A DNA stretch of 64,000 bases from Kribbella solani (lineage in GTDB: Bacteria; Actinomycetota; Actinomycetes; Propionibacteriales; Kribbellaceae), in assembly GCF_014205295.1 (NCBI RefSeq), contig NZ_JACHNF010000001.1, forward strand, positions 2,046,001 to 2,110,000, written 5' to 3'. The position numbers and the translations under genes were made by a program. Every line of letters starts with the position of its first letter. Within the stretch, counting starts at the first letter, position 1. The notes below the pieces were generated by a model, which worked only from the letters and a program-made list of their open reading frames with translations, was not told where the DNA came from and did not search any database. Shown piece by piece: positions 1 to 8,063 of the stretch.

Positions 1-575
1 CTGGCCACCCGCGCCGCGTAGTCGACGGCGTAGAAGGAATCCTTGCCACCCTTGCTCTCGATCGCCGCGCCGCGCGGGTACGCCCACACGATCACCGGCA
101 TGCCGAGCCGCTCGGCGTCCGCGCGGATCGTCCGGTACTGGGTGAAGTCGGTTTCCTGCGCGGGCGATCCGACGTACAGCGTGTAGCCGACCGCGTCCGC
201 GCCGAGCCGGACGGCGTCCTCGACACTCGCGTGCACCGGCGACAACGCCGCGGCGTCCGGCGGGATGTCGGTCTTGCCGTTCAGCTTCAGGATCAGCGGG
301 ATCTCACCGGCGTAGTCCCAGAAGAACTTCTCCGCCAGCCCGATCTGCAGTACCACCCCGTTGAACTCGCCGGCTTGCGCCAGCTTCATCACGTACGCCG
401 GGCCGGACGCCGCCGGGTTCGCGAAGAAGTCCCGCGGACCGTGCTCCAGGCCCTGGTCGTACGGCAGGAACAACGCCGTACCGTTCCGCAATCCGTGGTC
501 GAACAGGATCCGGCGCAACCGGGCCTTCTTGCCCACGCTCAGACCGAGCTCGTTCAATGCCGCACGCTTCTGCAT
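1..575 (-). CDS. Class I fructose-bisphosphate aldolase (DhnA/FbaB type), 3' part outside window
   Basis: This would cleave fructose-1,6-bisphosphate into two triose phosphates in cytosolic glycolysis/gluconeogenesis. The 191 residues present carry the DhnA-type N-terminus with [12 protein letters not shown] (about residues 36-47), [10 protein letters not shown] (about 94-103) and the [11 protein letters not shown] stretch of the barrel. The Schiff-base lysine lies beyond the window edge. The ATG at 575 is preferred over the in-frame ATG at 584 because AGGGAG sits 9 bases before it and directly abuts 584. A DevR-like box at 626-639 lies 51 bp upstream, like those of other genes in the island. 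Family call is firm; full length is unknown. Confidence 0.88.
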   Translation of the reverse strand, partial: MQKRAALNELGLSVGKKARLRRILFDHGLRNGTALFLPYDQGLEHGPRDFFANPAASGPAYVMKLAQAGEFNGVVLQIGLAEKFFWDYAGEIPLILKLNGKTDIPPDAAALSPVHASVEDAVRLGADAVGYTLYVGSPAQETDFTQYRTIRADAERLGMPVIVWAYPRGAAIESKGGKDSFYAVDYAARVA

Positions 576-625
576 GGCTGTCATCTCCCTACTCCCACTC
601 TCGGCACGCCGGCCCGGAGGCGGCA

Positions 626-639
626 GAGGCGTCGGTCCC
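626..639 (-). promoter_or_regulatory. Candidate DevR/DosR-like box before the aldolase gene
   Basis: GAGGCGTCGGTCCC matches the core GGGNCNNNNGNCCC at 7 of 8 fixed positions. It lies 51 bp before the aldolase ATG. A weaker second copy (two mismatches) sits at 649-662. Confidence 0.45.
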
Positions 640-679
640 GGACCGGCCGGGACCTTCGCCTGATCCTTGTCAGTTGTGG

Positions 680-1540
680 TCAGTTCTGGTTCGCCTGCTG
701 CCGGATCGCGGTGATCGCGAACGCCTCGACCCGCTGGTAGTGACCGCCGGTGGAGGCGACGATCGTCAGCGCCGGATCCGTCCCGCCGCGGAACGTCACC
801 TGCGCCGACCACGGCTGCGCGGCTCCGCCCGCGGCCACGCAGCAGAAGGTCCCGAGCCGGTCTCCGGTGGAGGCCTGGCGTACGTCGACGCGGACCGCCT
901 CGTCGACGCCGGTGATCCGGCCGCCGACTGTCAGCGGGGACCGGGCGACCGCGCCGTACGACGGACGCGTGAGTGTGAGACTGCTGTCGCGCGTCCCGAC
1001 GACCTCCCAGGGCGCGTCGTCGCCCTGGCCCAGCCGGGCGAGGTGGATCGTCGCGGCGACCGCGGGCGGATTCTGCTCCGGCCGGTAACCGACCGAGACA
1101 TAGGCCTCGTCGCCTTGGACGGACTGCGACACGACCAGGTTGATCTCGTCGAACTGCAGGAATCCAGTGGTGAACGAGAGCGCCGTCTGCCCTGGGTCGA
1201 GGTGCCAGGGCTGCTGTCCGCCGCTTCGGTACGCCTGCTGCCATCCGGCCGCCGCGGCTTCGGAAGTGAAGGGCCACAGCGGCTGGTACCGGAAGGTCCG
1301 GTGAACCGGCGTACTCGGGGCCGGCTTCGGGCTGGTGGTGACCGTCACCGTCGGACCCGGTTGGGTGACGGTGGTTCCAGGCGACGGCGACGTACCGGAC
1401 GGCTGCCCCGAATCGTTGACCAGGACAACCATCGCGACCGCCAGCGCGATGATCGCCAGAACGGCGACGGCAATCGCCCACCGCGCCCTGACATCGGTGA
1501 CCTGCCGCTCCGGGGGCCGCCCAGAACCGTTCTCAGCCAT
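680..1540 (-). CDS. Membrane-anchored hypothetical protein with extracytoplasmic domain
   Basis: I do not recognise this family. The 286-residue protein has a short charged N-terminus, one membrane helix (about residues 21-42), a Thr/Pro/Ser-rich linker (about 45-85) and then a globular domain, presumably outside the membrane. The domain has two adjacent cysteines (FCCVAAGG) near its end. The start at 1540 is chosen because GAGGAG sits 7 bases upstream; the longer reading from 1561 lacks a site. It follows the HPF-like gene by 4 bases, so it is probably the last gene of the 2881-680 operon. Confidence 0.7.
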   Translation of the reverse strand: MAENGSGRPPERQVTDVRARWAIAVAVLAIIALAVAMVVLVNDSGQPSGTSPSPGTTVTQPGPTVTVTTSPKPAPSTPVHRTFRYQPLWPFTSEAAAAGWQQAYRSGGQQPWHLDPGQTALSFTTGFLQFDEINLVVSQSVQGDEAYVSVGYRPEQNPPAVAATIHLARLGQGDDAPWEVVGTRDSSLTLTRPSYGAVARSPLTVGGRITGVDEAVRVDVRQASTGDRLGTFCCVAAGGAAQPWSAQVTFRGGTDPALTIVASTGGHYQRVEAFAITAIRQQANQN

Positions 1541-1544
1541 GTCC

Positions 1545-1919
1545 TTACTCCTCGCTCTCACGTTCTCCGGACCCCTCGTCCGCCGCGGACGAGACCACGA
1601 CCGTGGCCTTCGCGCGGCGGCCGGAGCGCGCCCGTTCGCGCAGGTCGGTGAATTGACGGCGAAGGCGGTCGGCTGCCTCGTCGACGGCTTCGATCAGGGA
1701 CGCGGCCGACGCGTGCACATGAAGGGGCACCCCACCGACGGCGGCCGCGGCCTCGACCGTGGCCGGTGCTTCGTTGGCCGGATTCGCGGCAACGGTCAGT
1801 ACGACGTGAATCCGGTCGACGCTGGGCGTCCGGCTGACGGCGTGCTGGATCTTGCCAAGCGCGTAGCCGGCATCCTGCTCCGAAACCTCTCCCCGAACCG
1901 TCATTTGCACGTTGGTCAT
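1545..1919 (-). CDS. HPF/RaiA-like ribosome-associated protein (sigma-54 modulation family)
   Basis: HPF/RaiA proteins bind the 30S decoding region and silence ribosomes in stationary or low-oxygen cells. The 124 residues show the beta-alpha-beta-beta-beta-alpha pattern of that fold: TNVQMTVRGEVSEQDAGYAL, then strands RIHVVLTV and VPLHVHA, then a basic helix AVDEAADRLRRQFTDLRER. It lacks the long C-terminal dimerisation domain. The ATG at 1919 overlaps the stop of the upstream membrane protein gene (ATGA), so the two are translationally coupled. Placement under a DevR-like box fits the dormancy role. Similarity is moderate, so binding to ribosomes is inferred. Confidence 0.6.
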   Translation of the reverse strand: MTNVQMTVRGEVSEQDAGYALGKIQHAVSRTPSVDRIHVVLTVAANPANEAPATVEAAAAVGGVPLHVHASAASLIEAVDEAADRLRRQFTDLRERARSGRRAKATVVVSSAADEGSGERESEE

Positions 1920-2881
1920 GGCTTCTCCCTCACCTTCGCTACGTAGACCGCCGCAACAACCAGCAGAGTCCCCACCGCGAGCAGCACCAGCGGCGCCGCC
2001 AGCTGCCCGGGAAACCATTCGGTGATCACGGCGGGCAAGATGTTCAGCGCACCGACCGCACCAACCACGAGCAACAGCAGGTCGCGAATCACGACCGCCA
2101 CGACGACCACCGCGACGAGGGTGCAGATCGCCAGCACGCCTCCGGCGCCGGTGGGCAGTGTCATCAAAGTTCCGGTCAGGGCGACGGCCGCCGCGAGAGC
2201 CAATACCGGGCGCCGCGGCTTCACCTTGCCGAACCAGCCGAGGAGGAACCAGACCACACCAGTCCCCCAGACAGCCAGCCCCGGCAGGTGCGGACGGGTG
2301 ACCAACTGCGCAACCGCCGTCGCAGCCACCAGCGCGATCGCGACGAAGAACGCCGTCTGCTGCGCGAGAACTGGCAACCGCCACCACAGCAGCGCTGCCA
2401 AGGTTGCAGCGCCCACGCTCGCTGTCAGCCCCACGGCAGGGCCGTCGAACCTCAGCACTCGGTCGGCGAACAGCGCGAAGAACCCGCCGGTACCCGCAGT
2501 CGCGAGCAGCCACAGGACAGCACGCAGCCGAACATTGGCGGGCCGGGGCGCTTCGGGTACGCCGAATCCGGCCAGCAGCAAGGCTGCAGCGGCTCCTCCG
2601 GCGATTCCGAGCCGCGCACCGTCCGCCAAGGAGCCCCAGTACCGCGCCGCGATCAGCGACGCGGCAACCAGGACGATCACCCCACCGAGGTACGCGAGCG
2701 CTTCGACCACCAACGCCGTACGCCGGTGTCCTTGGCCGGTTCGCCCAGTGACAGGTGCGGGCTCGGTCAGACCGAGGTCGCCACGCATCCGGCCGGCCTG
2801 CGCGGAGGTGATCAGCCCGTCCGCCACCCAGCGATCGATCAGCGCCGGCAGCGCCGCGCGCTCGTCGGTTGATGCCCTCAT
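1916..2881 (-). CDS. Multi-pass membrane protein, DUF2157-like
   Basis: Predicted inner-membrane protein of 321 residues. A cytoplasmic N-terminal segment (LPALIDRWVADGLITSAQAGRM), typical of DUF2157 proteins, is followed by about ten hydrophobic helices from residue 60 to the end. No catalytic motif is visible and the molecular role is unknown. A GTG at 2908 is also in frame, but a DevR-like box (2917-2930) is 36 bp before the ATG at 2881 and would crowd the earlier start. It is the first gene of a three-gene operon with the HPF-like and anchored proteins. Confidence 0.65.
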   Translation of the reverse strand: MRASTDERAALPALIDRWVADGLITSAQAGRMRGDLGLTEPAPVTGRTGQGHRRTALVVEALAYLGGVIVLVAASLIAARYWGSLADGARLGIAGGAAAALLLAGFGVPEAPRPANVRLRAVLWLLATAGTGGFFALFADRVLRFDGPAVGLTASVGAATLAALLWWRLPVLAQQTAFFVAIALVAATAVAQLVTRPHLPGLAVWGTGVVWFLLGWFGKVKPRRPVLALAAAVALTGTLMTLPTGAGGVLAICTLVAVVVVAVVIRDLLLLVVGAVGALNILPAVITEWFPGQLAAPLVLLAVGTLLVVAAVYVAKVREKP

Positions 2882-2916
2882 ACCTTCACCGTCGAGTACG
2901 TGCCGCACCCCCGGCA

Positions 2917-2930
2917 GGGCCGAACGGCCT
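2917..2930 (-). promoter_or_regulatory. DevR/DosR-like box before the DUF2157/HPF operon
   Basis: GGGCCGAACGGCCT matches GGGNCNNNNGNCCC at 7 of 8 fixed positions, 36 bp before the ATG at 2881. It sits between the end of the universal stress gene and this operon. Confidence 0.6.
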
Positions 2931-2951
2931 GTGCTGACCAGGGCCGACGGG

Positions 2952-3842
2952 TCAGCGCACGACCGCGATCGGACAGGCGGCGTGGTGGAGAACGGCGCGA
3001 CTGACGGAGCCGAGCAGGAGGCCGCGCAGACGGCCCCGGCCGTGGGAACCGACCACCAACAGGGATGCGTCCCGCGATTCGTCCACCAAGACCGTCGCCG
3101 CGATGCCGTGCACCAGTTTCTCGGTGGTCTTCACGTCCGGGTGATCGACGGCTTGCCCCGCCACGGCCTCGCCGAGAACCGCGGCGCTGTCCTCCTCGAG
3201 GGCGTCCGGATCGGTCACCGGGAACCGCATGTCACCCGGCCCGGTGGACTGCGGATCGTGCCAGGCAAGCACGGCCCGGACGGACTCGCCGGCTTCTTCG
3301 GCGAACCGGAACGCGAACCCGATGGCGTTCCGGCCATGCGCCGACCCGTCCACGCCGACGACCACGTCGCCAGGACGAGGCGACCAGCCCGCCGGCACCA
3401 CCACAACCGGGCCGGTGGCGTGGGTCGCGACGTGGGTCGTCACCGACCCCTCGGTGAGCTCACGTACCTCACCGAGTCCACGGGAGCCGAGCACCAGCAT
3501 CGCCGCGCCGGCACCCGCCCGCAGCAGGCTCGGCACCAGATCGCCGATCGTCACCTCGGCCTCGATCGCCACCTCCGGGTACCCCGACCGGAGGCGCCGG
3601 CACGCCTTCTCCAGCAGCCGCTCGGCCGCGCGTTCGAGTACCTCCCGGCCGGCCAGCAGCGAGGCGCCACTCGTACTGCGAATGACCGGCCACGGCATCA
3701 CATGAATCATCCGGACCCGCCGGCCGAGACGTTCCGCGGTACCGGCTGCCCAGCGCGCGGCCGCGTCACTCGCCGCCGACCCGTCGTACCCGACCACGAT
3801 CGGTGGTCCAACCAACGGCCGGATCGTCCCGAACTCGTCCAC
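2952..3842 (-). CDS. Two-domain universal stress protein (UspA family)
   Basis: Tandem USPs of this type bind ATP and are a hallmark of the actinobacterial DosR/DevR response. The 296 residues hold two UspA folds (about 10-145 and 150-296). Both keep the nucleotide signature G-x2-G-x9-G-S: GSRGLG...GS in the first and GSHGRG...GS in the second. The GTG at 3842 is chosen because AGAGGAG lies 5 bases upstream. The gene is monocistronic, with its own box at 3907-3920. Confidence 0.9.
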   Translation of the reverse strand: MDEFGTIRPLVGPPIVVGYDGSAASDAAARWAAGTAERLGRRVRMIHVMPWPVIRSTSGASLLAGREVLERAAERLLEKACRRLRSGYPEVAIEAEVTIGDLVPSLLRAGAGAAMLVLGSRGLGEVRELTEGSVTTHVATHATGPVVVVPAGWSPRPGDVVVGVDGSAHGRNAIGFAFRFAEEAGESVRAVLAWHDPQSTGPGDMRFPVTDPDALEEDSAAVLGEAVAGQAVDHPDVKTTEKLVHGIAATVLVDESRDASLLVVGSHGRGRLRGLLLGSVSRAVLHHAACPIAVVR

Positions 3843-3906
3843 GACGGCTCCTCTCGACCGCACCTGCTCCTACTCGATGCTGCACGCCGTACGGTGGTGT
3901 AGGACA

Positions 3907-3920
3907 GGGACGAACGGCCC
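3907..3920 (-). promoter_or_regulatory. DevR/DosR-like box before the universal stress gene
   Basis: GGGACGAACGGCCC is a perfect match to GGGNCNNNNGNCCC, 65 bp before the GTG start. It lies in the 119-bp gap between the trkA-like operon end and the stress gene. Confidence 0.7.
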
Positions 3921-3961
3921 TGCTTCAAGGCTCGATTGGCCTGTCCCGGACCCCTGCCGAG

Positions 3962-4627
3962 CTACTGAGTGGGCCGCTGAAACGCGGCGCGGATATCGGC
4001 GGCGGTCGCGGTGGTGGTGACGACCAGGACGGTGTCGCCGGGGGCGAAGCGGTAGTCGTTGCCAGGGACCACAGGTTTGCCGTCGCGGACGACGGCACCG
4101 ACGACGGTGCCGCCAGGCAGGCTGAGCCCGCCGGGCGTCGTGCGGACGGCGGCCGAGTCTTCGTCGAGGTGAGTCTCGATCACGGAGACTCCCGCGGCAG
4201 CCAACCGGATCAGGCCGACCGTGTCGGTGGCGCCAGTTGCTTCTTCGATCAGCGAGATCAGCGAGGCCTCGGCCGGCAGCGCGACGTCGACTCCCCAGCG
4301 CTCGTCGAACAGCCAGGCGTTGCCGGGATCGTTGATCCGCGCCAGGGTGCGGCCGACGCCGAACTGCCGCTTGGCAAGCAACGCGATCACCAAGTTGTCC
4401 TCGTCCTCGCCGGTCGCCGCGAGGAGCAGGTCCGCGTTCAGCGCGCCCGCGGTTTCGAGGATCTTGGGCTCGCACGCGTCACCGTGGACGAGCCGGTACG
4501 GCGCGTCGCCGAGTTCTTCGAGCCGCGCCCGGCGCTGGTCGATGACAGTGACCTGGTGACTTGTCGCGGTCAGCAGCTGAGCGGCCTGGTCGCCGAGCCG
4601 TCCACCGCCCGCGATGAGCACCTTCAT
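3962..4627 (-). CDS. trkA: TrkA-type potassium uptake regulatory protein (second of pair)
   Basis: TrkA/KtrA proteins are cytoplasmic RCK subunits that bind NAD(H) or ATP/ADP and gate potassium channels. The 221 residues start with a Rossmann glycine motif (MKVLIAGGGRLGDQAAQLL), an acidic strand end (VTVID), and the RCK-N core to about residue 135. An RCK-C domain follows (about 140-215, ending in FAPGDTVLVV). Its ATG overlaps the stop of the preceding trkA-like gene (ATGA). It is the last gene of the long operon from 15148. No TrkH/KtrB channel gene is beside it. Confidence 0.85.
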   Translation of the reverse strand: MKVLIAGGGRLGDQAAQLLTATSHQVTVIDQRRARLEELGDAPYRLVHGDACEPKILETAGALNADLLLAATGEDEDNLVIALLAKRQFGVGRTLARINDPGNAWLFDERWGVDVALPAEASLISLIEEATGATDTVGLIRLAAAGVSVIETHLDEDSAAVRTTPGGLSLPGGTVVGAVVRDGKPVVPGNDYRFAPGDTVLVVTTTATAADIRAAFQRPTQ

Positions 4628-5283
4628 GTCCCGAGCTCCTTGTCCAGAAAAGACCGCAGCCGCCCGAGCGCCGTGGCCGCGACCGCGAGGCTGACCCGAT
4701 CGCCGGGCTCGGCGGTGGCATCCCGGCGGGGCAGGAACGAGTGACCACCACGGGTGATCGCGACGACGCGCAGCTGGCCGTCGACTTCGAGCTCGTGGAT
4801 CGGCCGGCCACCCAGCCAGGGCGGCAGAATCTCCGTGACGAGCAGGGTTTCACCGTTGCCGAAGCTGCTGTCGGGGTGCAGCTGGCGATGCTGCAGCATC
4901 TGATGAATGCGATCTGCCGTCCAGCGGACACTGGCCACGGTAGGGATGCCCAGGTCGTGGTAGATGTCGGCGCGGCGGGGATCGTAGATCCGGGCGATGA
5001 CGTGCGGCACCCGGTAGTGCTCCTTGGCGATCCGGGCACCGACGATGTTGGTGTTGTCGCCGGAGGTGACGGCGACGAAGGCATCCGCGGTGGTGATCCC
5101 GCAGGATTCGAGCACGCTCCGGTGGAAGCCGTTGCCGACCCTGAAGTCGCCGGGGTACGACGCCGGCAGCAGCTCCCGCGATTCCGCGTCGCGATCGATC
5201 ACGCTGACGTCGTACCGCTCGAGGGACAGTTGCTGGGCGAGGGTGGAGCCGACCCGGCCGCACCCCATGATAATGGCTTTCAT
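4624..5283 (-). CDS. trkA: TrkA-type potassium uptake regulatory protein (first of pair)
   Basis: Another RCK subunit, 219 residues, with MGCGRVGSTLAQQL at the nucleotide-binding loop, VSVIDRD at the second strand, and an RCK-C domain ending PGDRVSLAV. It is diverged from its neighbour, so the two may form a hetero-oligomer as paired TrkA proteins do in other actinobacteria. AAGGAG lies 8 bases before the ATG at 5283. That ATG overlaps the stop of the P-type ATPase gene, so translation is coupled. Confidence 0.85.
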   Translation of the reverse strand: MKAIIMGCGRVGSTLAQQLSLERYDVSVIDRDAESRELLPASYPGDFRVGNGFHRSVLESCGITTADAFVAVTSGDNTNIVGARIAKEHYRVPHVIARIYDPRRADIYHDLGIPTVASVRWTADRIHQMLQHRQLHPDSSFGNGETLLVTEILPPWLGGRPIHELEVDGQLRVVAITRGGHSFLPRRDATAEPGDRVSLAVAATALGRLRSFLDKELGT

Positions 5284-8063
5284 CCGCTGAACTCCTTCCG
5301 GCGGTCGCCGTACCGGAGTACGGCCTTGCGTGTCTCGTCGGCGACGAGCACCAGCGCGCCGACCGCCGCGAGCAGCACCCAGTCCGACAGCGCCAGGGGC
5401 GCGGTGTGGAAGATGGTCTGCAACGGCGGCACATAGCTGATCGCGCACATGATCGCGACACCGGCGCCTTCGGCGACGACGAGTCGCGGGTTCGACAGCA
5501 CACCGATCTGGAAGATGCTGAGCCGGTCGCTGCGGACCGTGAAACCGTTGAAGAACTGGCTGCAGACGATGCCCGCCTGCGTCATCGTGATGGCCTCGCG
5601 GTAGACCCGGTTGTCCGGGGTGAATGCATGGAAGCCGACGCCGGCACCGTGGAGGTGCCAGAAGAACAGCGTGGTGACACCTATCGCCTGGACGGAGCCG
5701 AGGAAGAGGAAGCGCCGGACGACCGCGCCCGAGAACAGGTGCTGGTCGCGCCGCCGGGGTGGCTGATCCATCACGCCGCGTTCGGGCGGTTCGGAACCGA
5801 GGGCGAGCGCCGGCAGGACGTCGGAGCCGAGGTCGATGGCGAGGATCTGTACGGCGGTCAGCGGGACGAGTGGGAAGCCGGCCAGCGTCGCGACGAGGAT
5901 CGGCACCAGCTCGCCGATGTTGTGGCTGAACAGGTAGATCAGGAACTTGCGAATGTTCTGGTACACCGAACGCCCGAGCTCGACCGCCGTCGCGATGGAG
6001 GCGAACGAGTCGTCGAGCAGCACCATCACCGACGCCTCGCGGGCCACGTCCGTACCGGACCTGCCCATCGAGATGCCGATGTCGGCGCGTTTGAGGGCGG
6101 GCGCGTCGTTGGCGCCGTCGCCGGTGACGGCGACCACCTCGCCAAGACCGGCGAACGCGGCCACGACCCGCATCTTGTGCTCGGGTTTGACTCGCGCGAA
6201 CAGCAGGTCGTCCGGTCCCGCCAGCACCGCGCGCAAGCCGGCGTCGTCCGTACGGTCCAGTTCTTCCCCGGAGATCGTCTTCGGGTGCCCTGGCGGCCGC
6301 AGGATGCCGACCCGGCGCGCGATGGCCTCGGCGGTGAGCGCGTAGTCACCGGTCACCATCACGATCCGGATACCGGCCCGGTGGCACGACTCGACCGCGG
6401 TGACAACCTCCGGCCGGGGCGGATCGAGCATGCCGACCAGGCCGAGGAAGGTCAGGTCGTTCTCGGCTTCCAACTGCCCGGCCTGCTCGCTGCCGACAGT
6501 CCGGACCGCCACCGCGAGCACCCGTAGCGCCGAGCGGGCCAGGTCGTCGTTCGCCGTCAGGATCTGCTTCCGGTCGAGGTCTTCCAGTCCGGCACAACGG
6601 GCGAGCACTTCCTGCGGTGCACCCTTGACGTACGCCCGGATCCGGCCGTCGTACCGATGCAGCGTCGTCATCAGCTTCCGGACGGAGTCGAACGGGAACT
6701 CACCGACCCGTGGTGCCAACGCCTGCTCGGCGTCCAGATCGATCCCGGCCTTGACCGCGGCGACGAGGAGCGCCCCCTCGGTGGTGTCACCGAGCACCCT
6801 CCAGCCTTCCTGGCCGGACGGTGGCAGCAACCGGGCATCGCAGCACAACGCGGCGACGCGCAGCAGGTCACGGACCGGTTCCGGGTCCTCGACCGTGCCG
6901 TCCGGCGCGTAGCCGACACCGGTGATCGCGTGGGCGTGCCCGTCGGCCCAGACCACCTGGGCGGTCATCTCGGCTTTGGTCAGAGTGCCGGTCTTGTCGG
7001 TACAGATGACCGTGGTCGATCCCAGCGTCTCCACCGCGAGGAGTTTCTTGATCAGCGCCTGCCGGCGCGCCATCCGCCGGACGCCGACGGCCAGCGTGAC
7101 CGACAGCGTCGCCGGAAGCCCTTCGGGGACCAGCGCCACCATCACGCCGAGCGAGAAGACGAACGTCTTGACCAGTGGGTCACCGGCGGGCAGCCGGACG
7201 AAGAAGAGCAACGCGCCCAATGAGAAGGCCGCCGCGGCCACTCGTTTCGCCATCAACGCGACCTGCTTCTGCAGCGGACTGCGGTCGGACGAGGTCTGCT
7301 CGGTCAGCCGGAAGATCCCGCCGAATTCAGTCGCCGCCCCGACAGCGGTGACCACCGCTTTGCCGACGCCGTCGGTGACCGTCGTGCCCATCCACGCCAG
7401 GTTGCGGGCCTCCAGCTTGGGGACCTGCGCGCCGACCGGATCAGCACTCCGTCCGACCGGATCGCTCTCACCGGTGAGCGCCATGTTGTTGACCTTCAGG
7501 TCGTGCGCGTCGACGAGCCGGCAGTCCGCCGACACCGCGTCGCCGGCCTCCAGGGCGACCAGGTCGCCGACCACCAGCTCGACGGCCGGCACCTCGATCC
7601 GCTCACCGTCCCGGACCACGCGGCAGCGGTGCGGCACCATGGCCTGGAGTGCCTCGGCCGTGCGCTCGGCCATGTACTCCTGGCCGAAGCCGATGGCAGC
7701 GTTCAGCACGACGACCGCGACGATCGCGATCGCCAGCTGGAGGTTGCCGATGTCGGGCGGAGTACCGAGCAGATACGCCAGGAACGTGATCACCGCCGCG
7801 ACCTGCAGCACCACGGCCATCAGATCGGTGAACTGGGCGGCGAACCGCAGCAGCAACGGCCGCCCTCGTGTCCGGGGCAACTCGTTGCGGCCGTGCTCCG
7901 CCAGCCGCGTCGCGGCCTCCGCGGCCGTCAGTCCACGGCGCCCCGACCCCAGCATGGTGAACACGGCGTCGACCGGCTGCCGCTCGACCGGTGCCGGCTC
8001 CGGCACCGCCGCGACCTTCCCGTCGGGTGCCAACGTTCCTCCCCAGCGATCAGGAGCGTTCAC
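5280..8063 (-). CDS. P-type cation ATPase, Na,K-ATPase-like (P2C-like M5/M6)
   Basis: An ATP-driven membrane pump of 927 residues. Visible in order: N-terminal cation ATPase domain, actuator motif TGES, PEGLP in M4 (about residue 313), phosphorylation site DKTGTLT (about 356), and TGDGANDAP in the hinge (about 651). M5/M6 read SHNIGELVP and ILAIDLGSDVLPALALG. These resemble the NIPE..P and IDLGTD segments of Na,K-ATPase more than the VNLVTD of calcium pumps. The GTG at 8063 overlaps the upstream gene by 14 bases; a TTG at 8033 with GGGGAGG just before it is a credible alternative start. The two TrkA genes downstream suggest a link to potassium. Confidence 0.85.
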   Translation of the reverse strand: MNAPDRWGGTLAPDGKVAAVPEPAPVERQPVDAVFTMLGSGRRGLTAAEAATRLAEHGRNELPRTRGRPLLLRFAAQFTDLMAVVLQVAAVITFLAYLLGTPPDIGNLQLAIAIVAVVVLNAAIGFGQEYMAERTAEALQAMVPHRCRVVRDGERIEVPAVELVVGDLVALEAGDAVSADCRLVDAHDLKVNNMALTGESDPVGRSADPVGAQVPKLEARNLAWMGTTVTDGVGKAVVTAVGAATEFGGIFRLTEQTSSDRSPLQKQVALMAKRVAAAAFSLGALLFFVRLPAGDPLVKTFVFSLGVMVALVPEGLPATLSVTLAVGVRRMARRQALIKKLLAVETLGSTTVICTDKTGTLTKAEMTAQVVWADGHAHAITGVGYAPDGTVEDPEPVRDLLRVAALCCDARLLPPSGQEGWRVLGDTTEGALLVAAVKAGIDLDAEQALAPRVGEFPFDSVRKLMTTLHRYDGRIRAYVKGAPQEVLARCAGLEDLDRKQILTANDDLARSALRVLAVAVRTVGSEQAGQLEAENDLTFLGLVGMLDPPRPEVVTAVESCHRAGIRIVMVTGDYALTAEAIARRVGILRPPGHPKTISGEELDRTDDAGLRAVLAGPDDLLFARVKPEHKMRVVAAFAGLGEVVAVTGDGANDAPALKRADIGISMGRSGTDVAREASVMVLLDDSFASIATAVELGRSVYQNIRKFLIYLFSHNIGELVPILVATLAGFPLVPLTAVQILAIDLGSDVLPALALGSEPPERGVMDQPPRRRDQHLFSGAVVRRFLFLGSVQAIGVTTLFFWHLHGAGVGFHAFTPDNRVYREAITMTQAGIVCSQFFNGFTVRSDRLSIFQIGVLSNPRLVVAEGAGVAIMCAISYVPPLQTIFHTAPLALSDWVLLAAVGALVLVADETRKAVLRYGDRRKEFSG

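Noticed and set aside
2022..3902. Long plus-strand frames over the DUF2157 and stress genes
   Set aside because: They are Ala/Arg/Thr-rich shadows of minus-strand genes that have clear families and ribosome sites.
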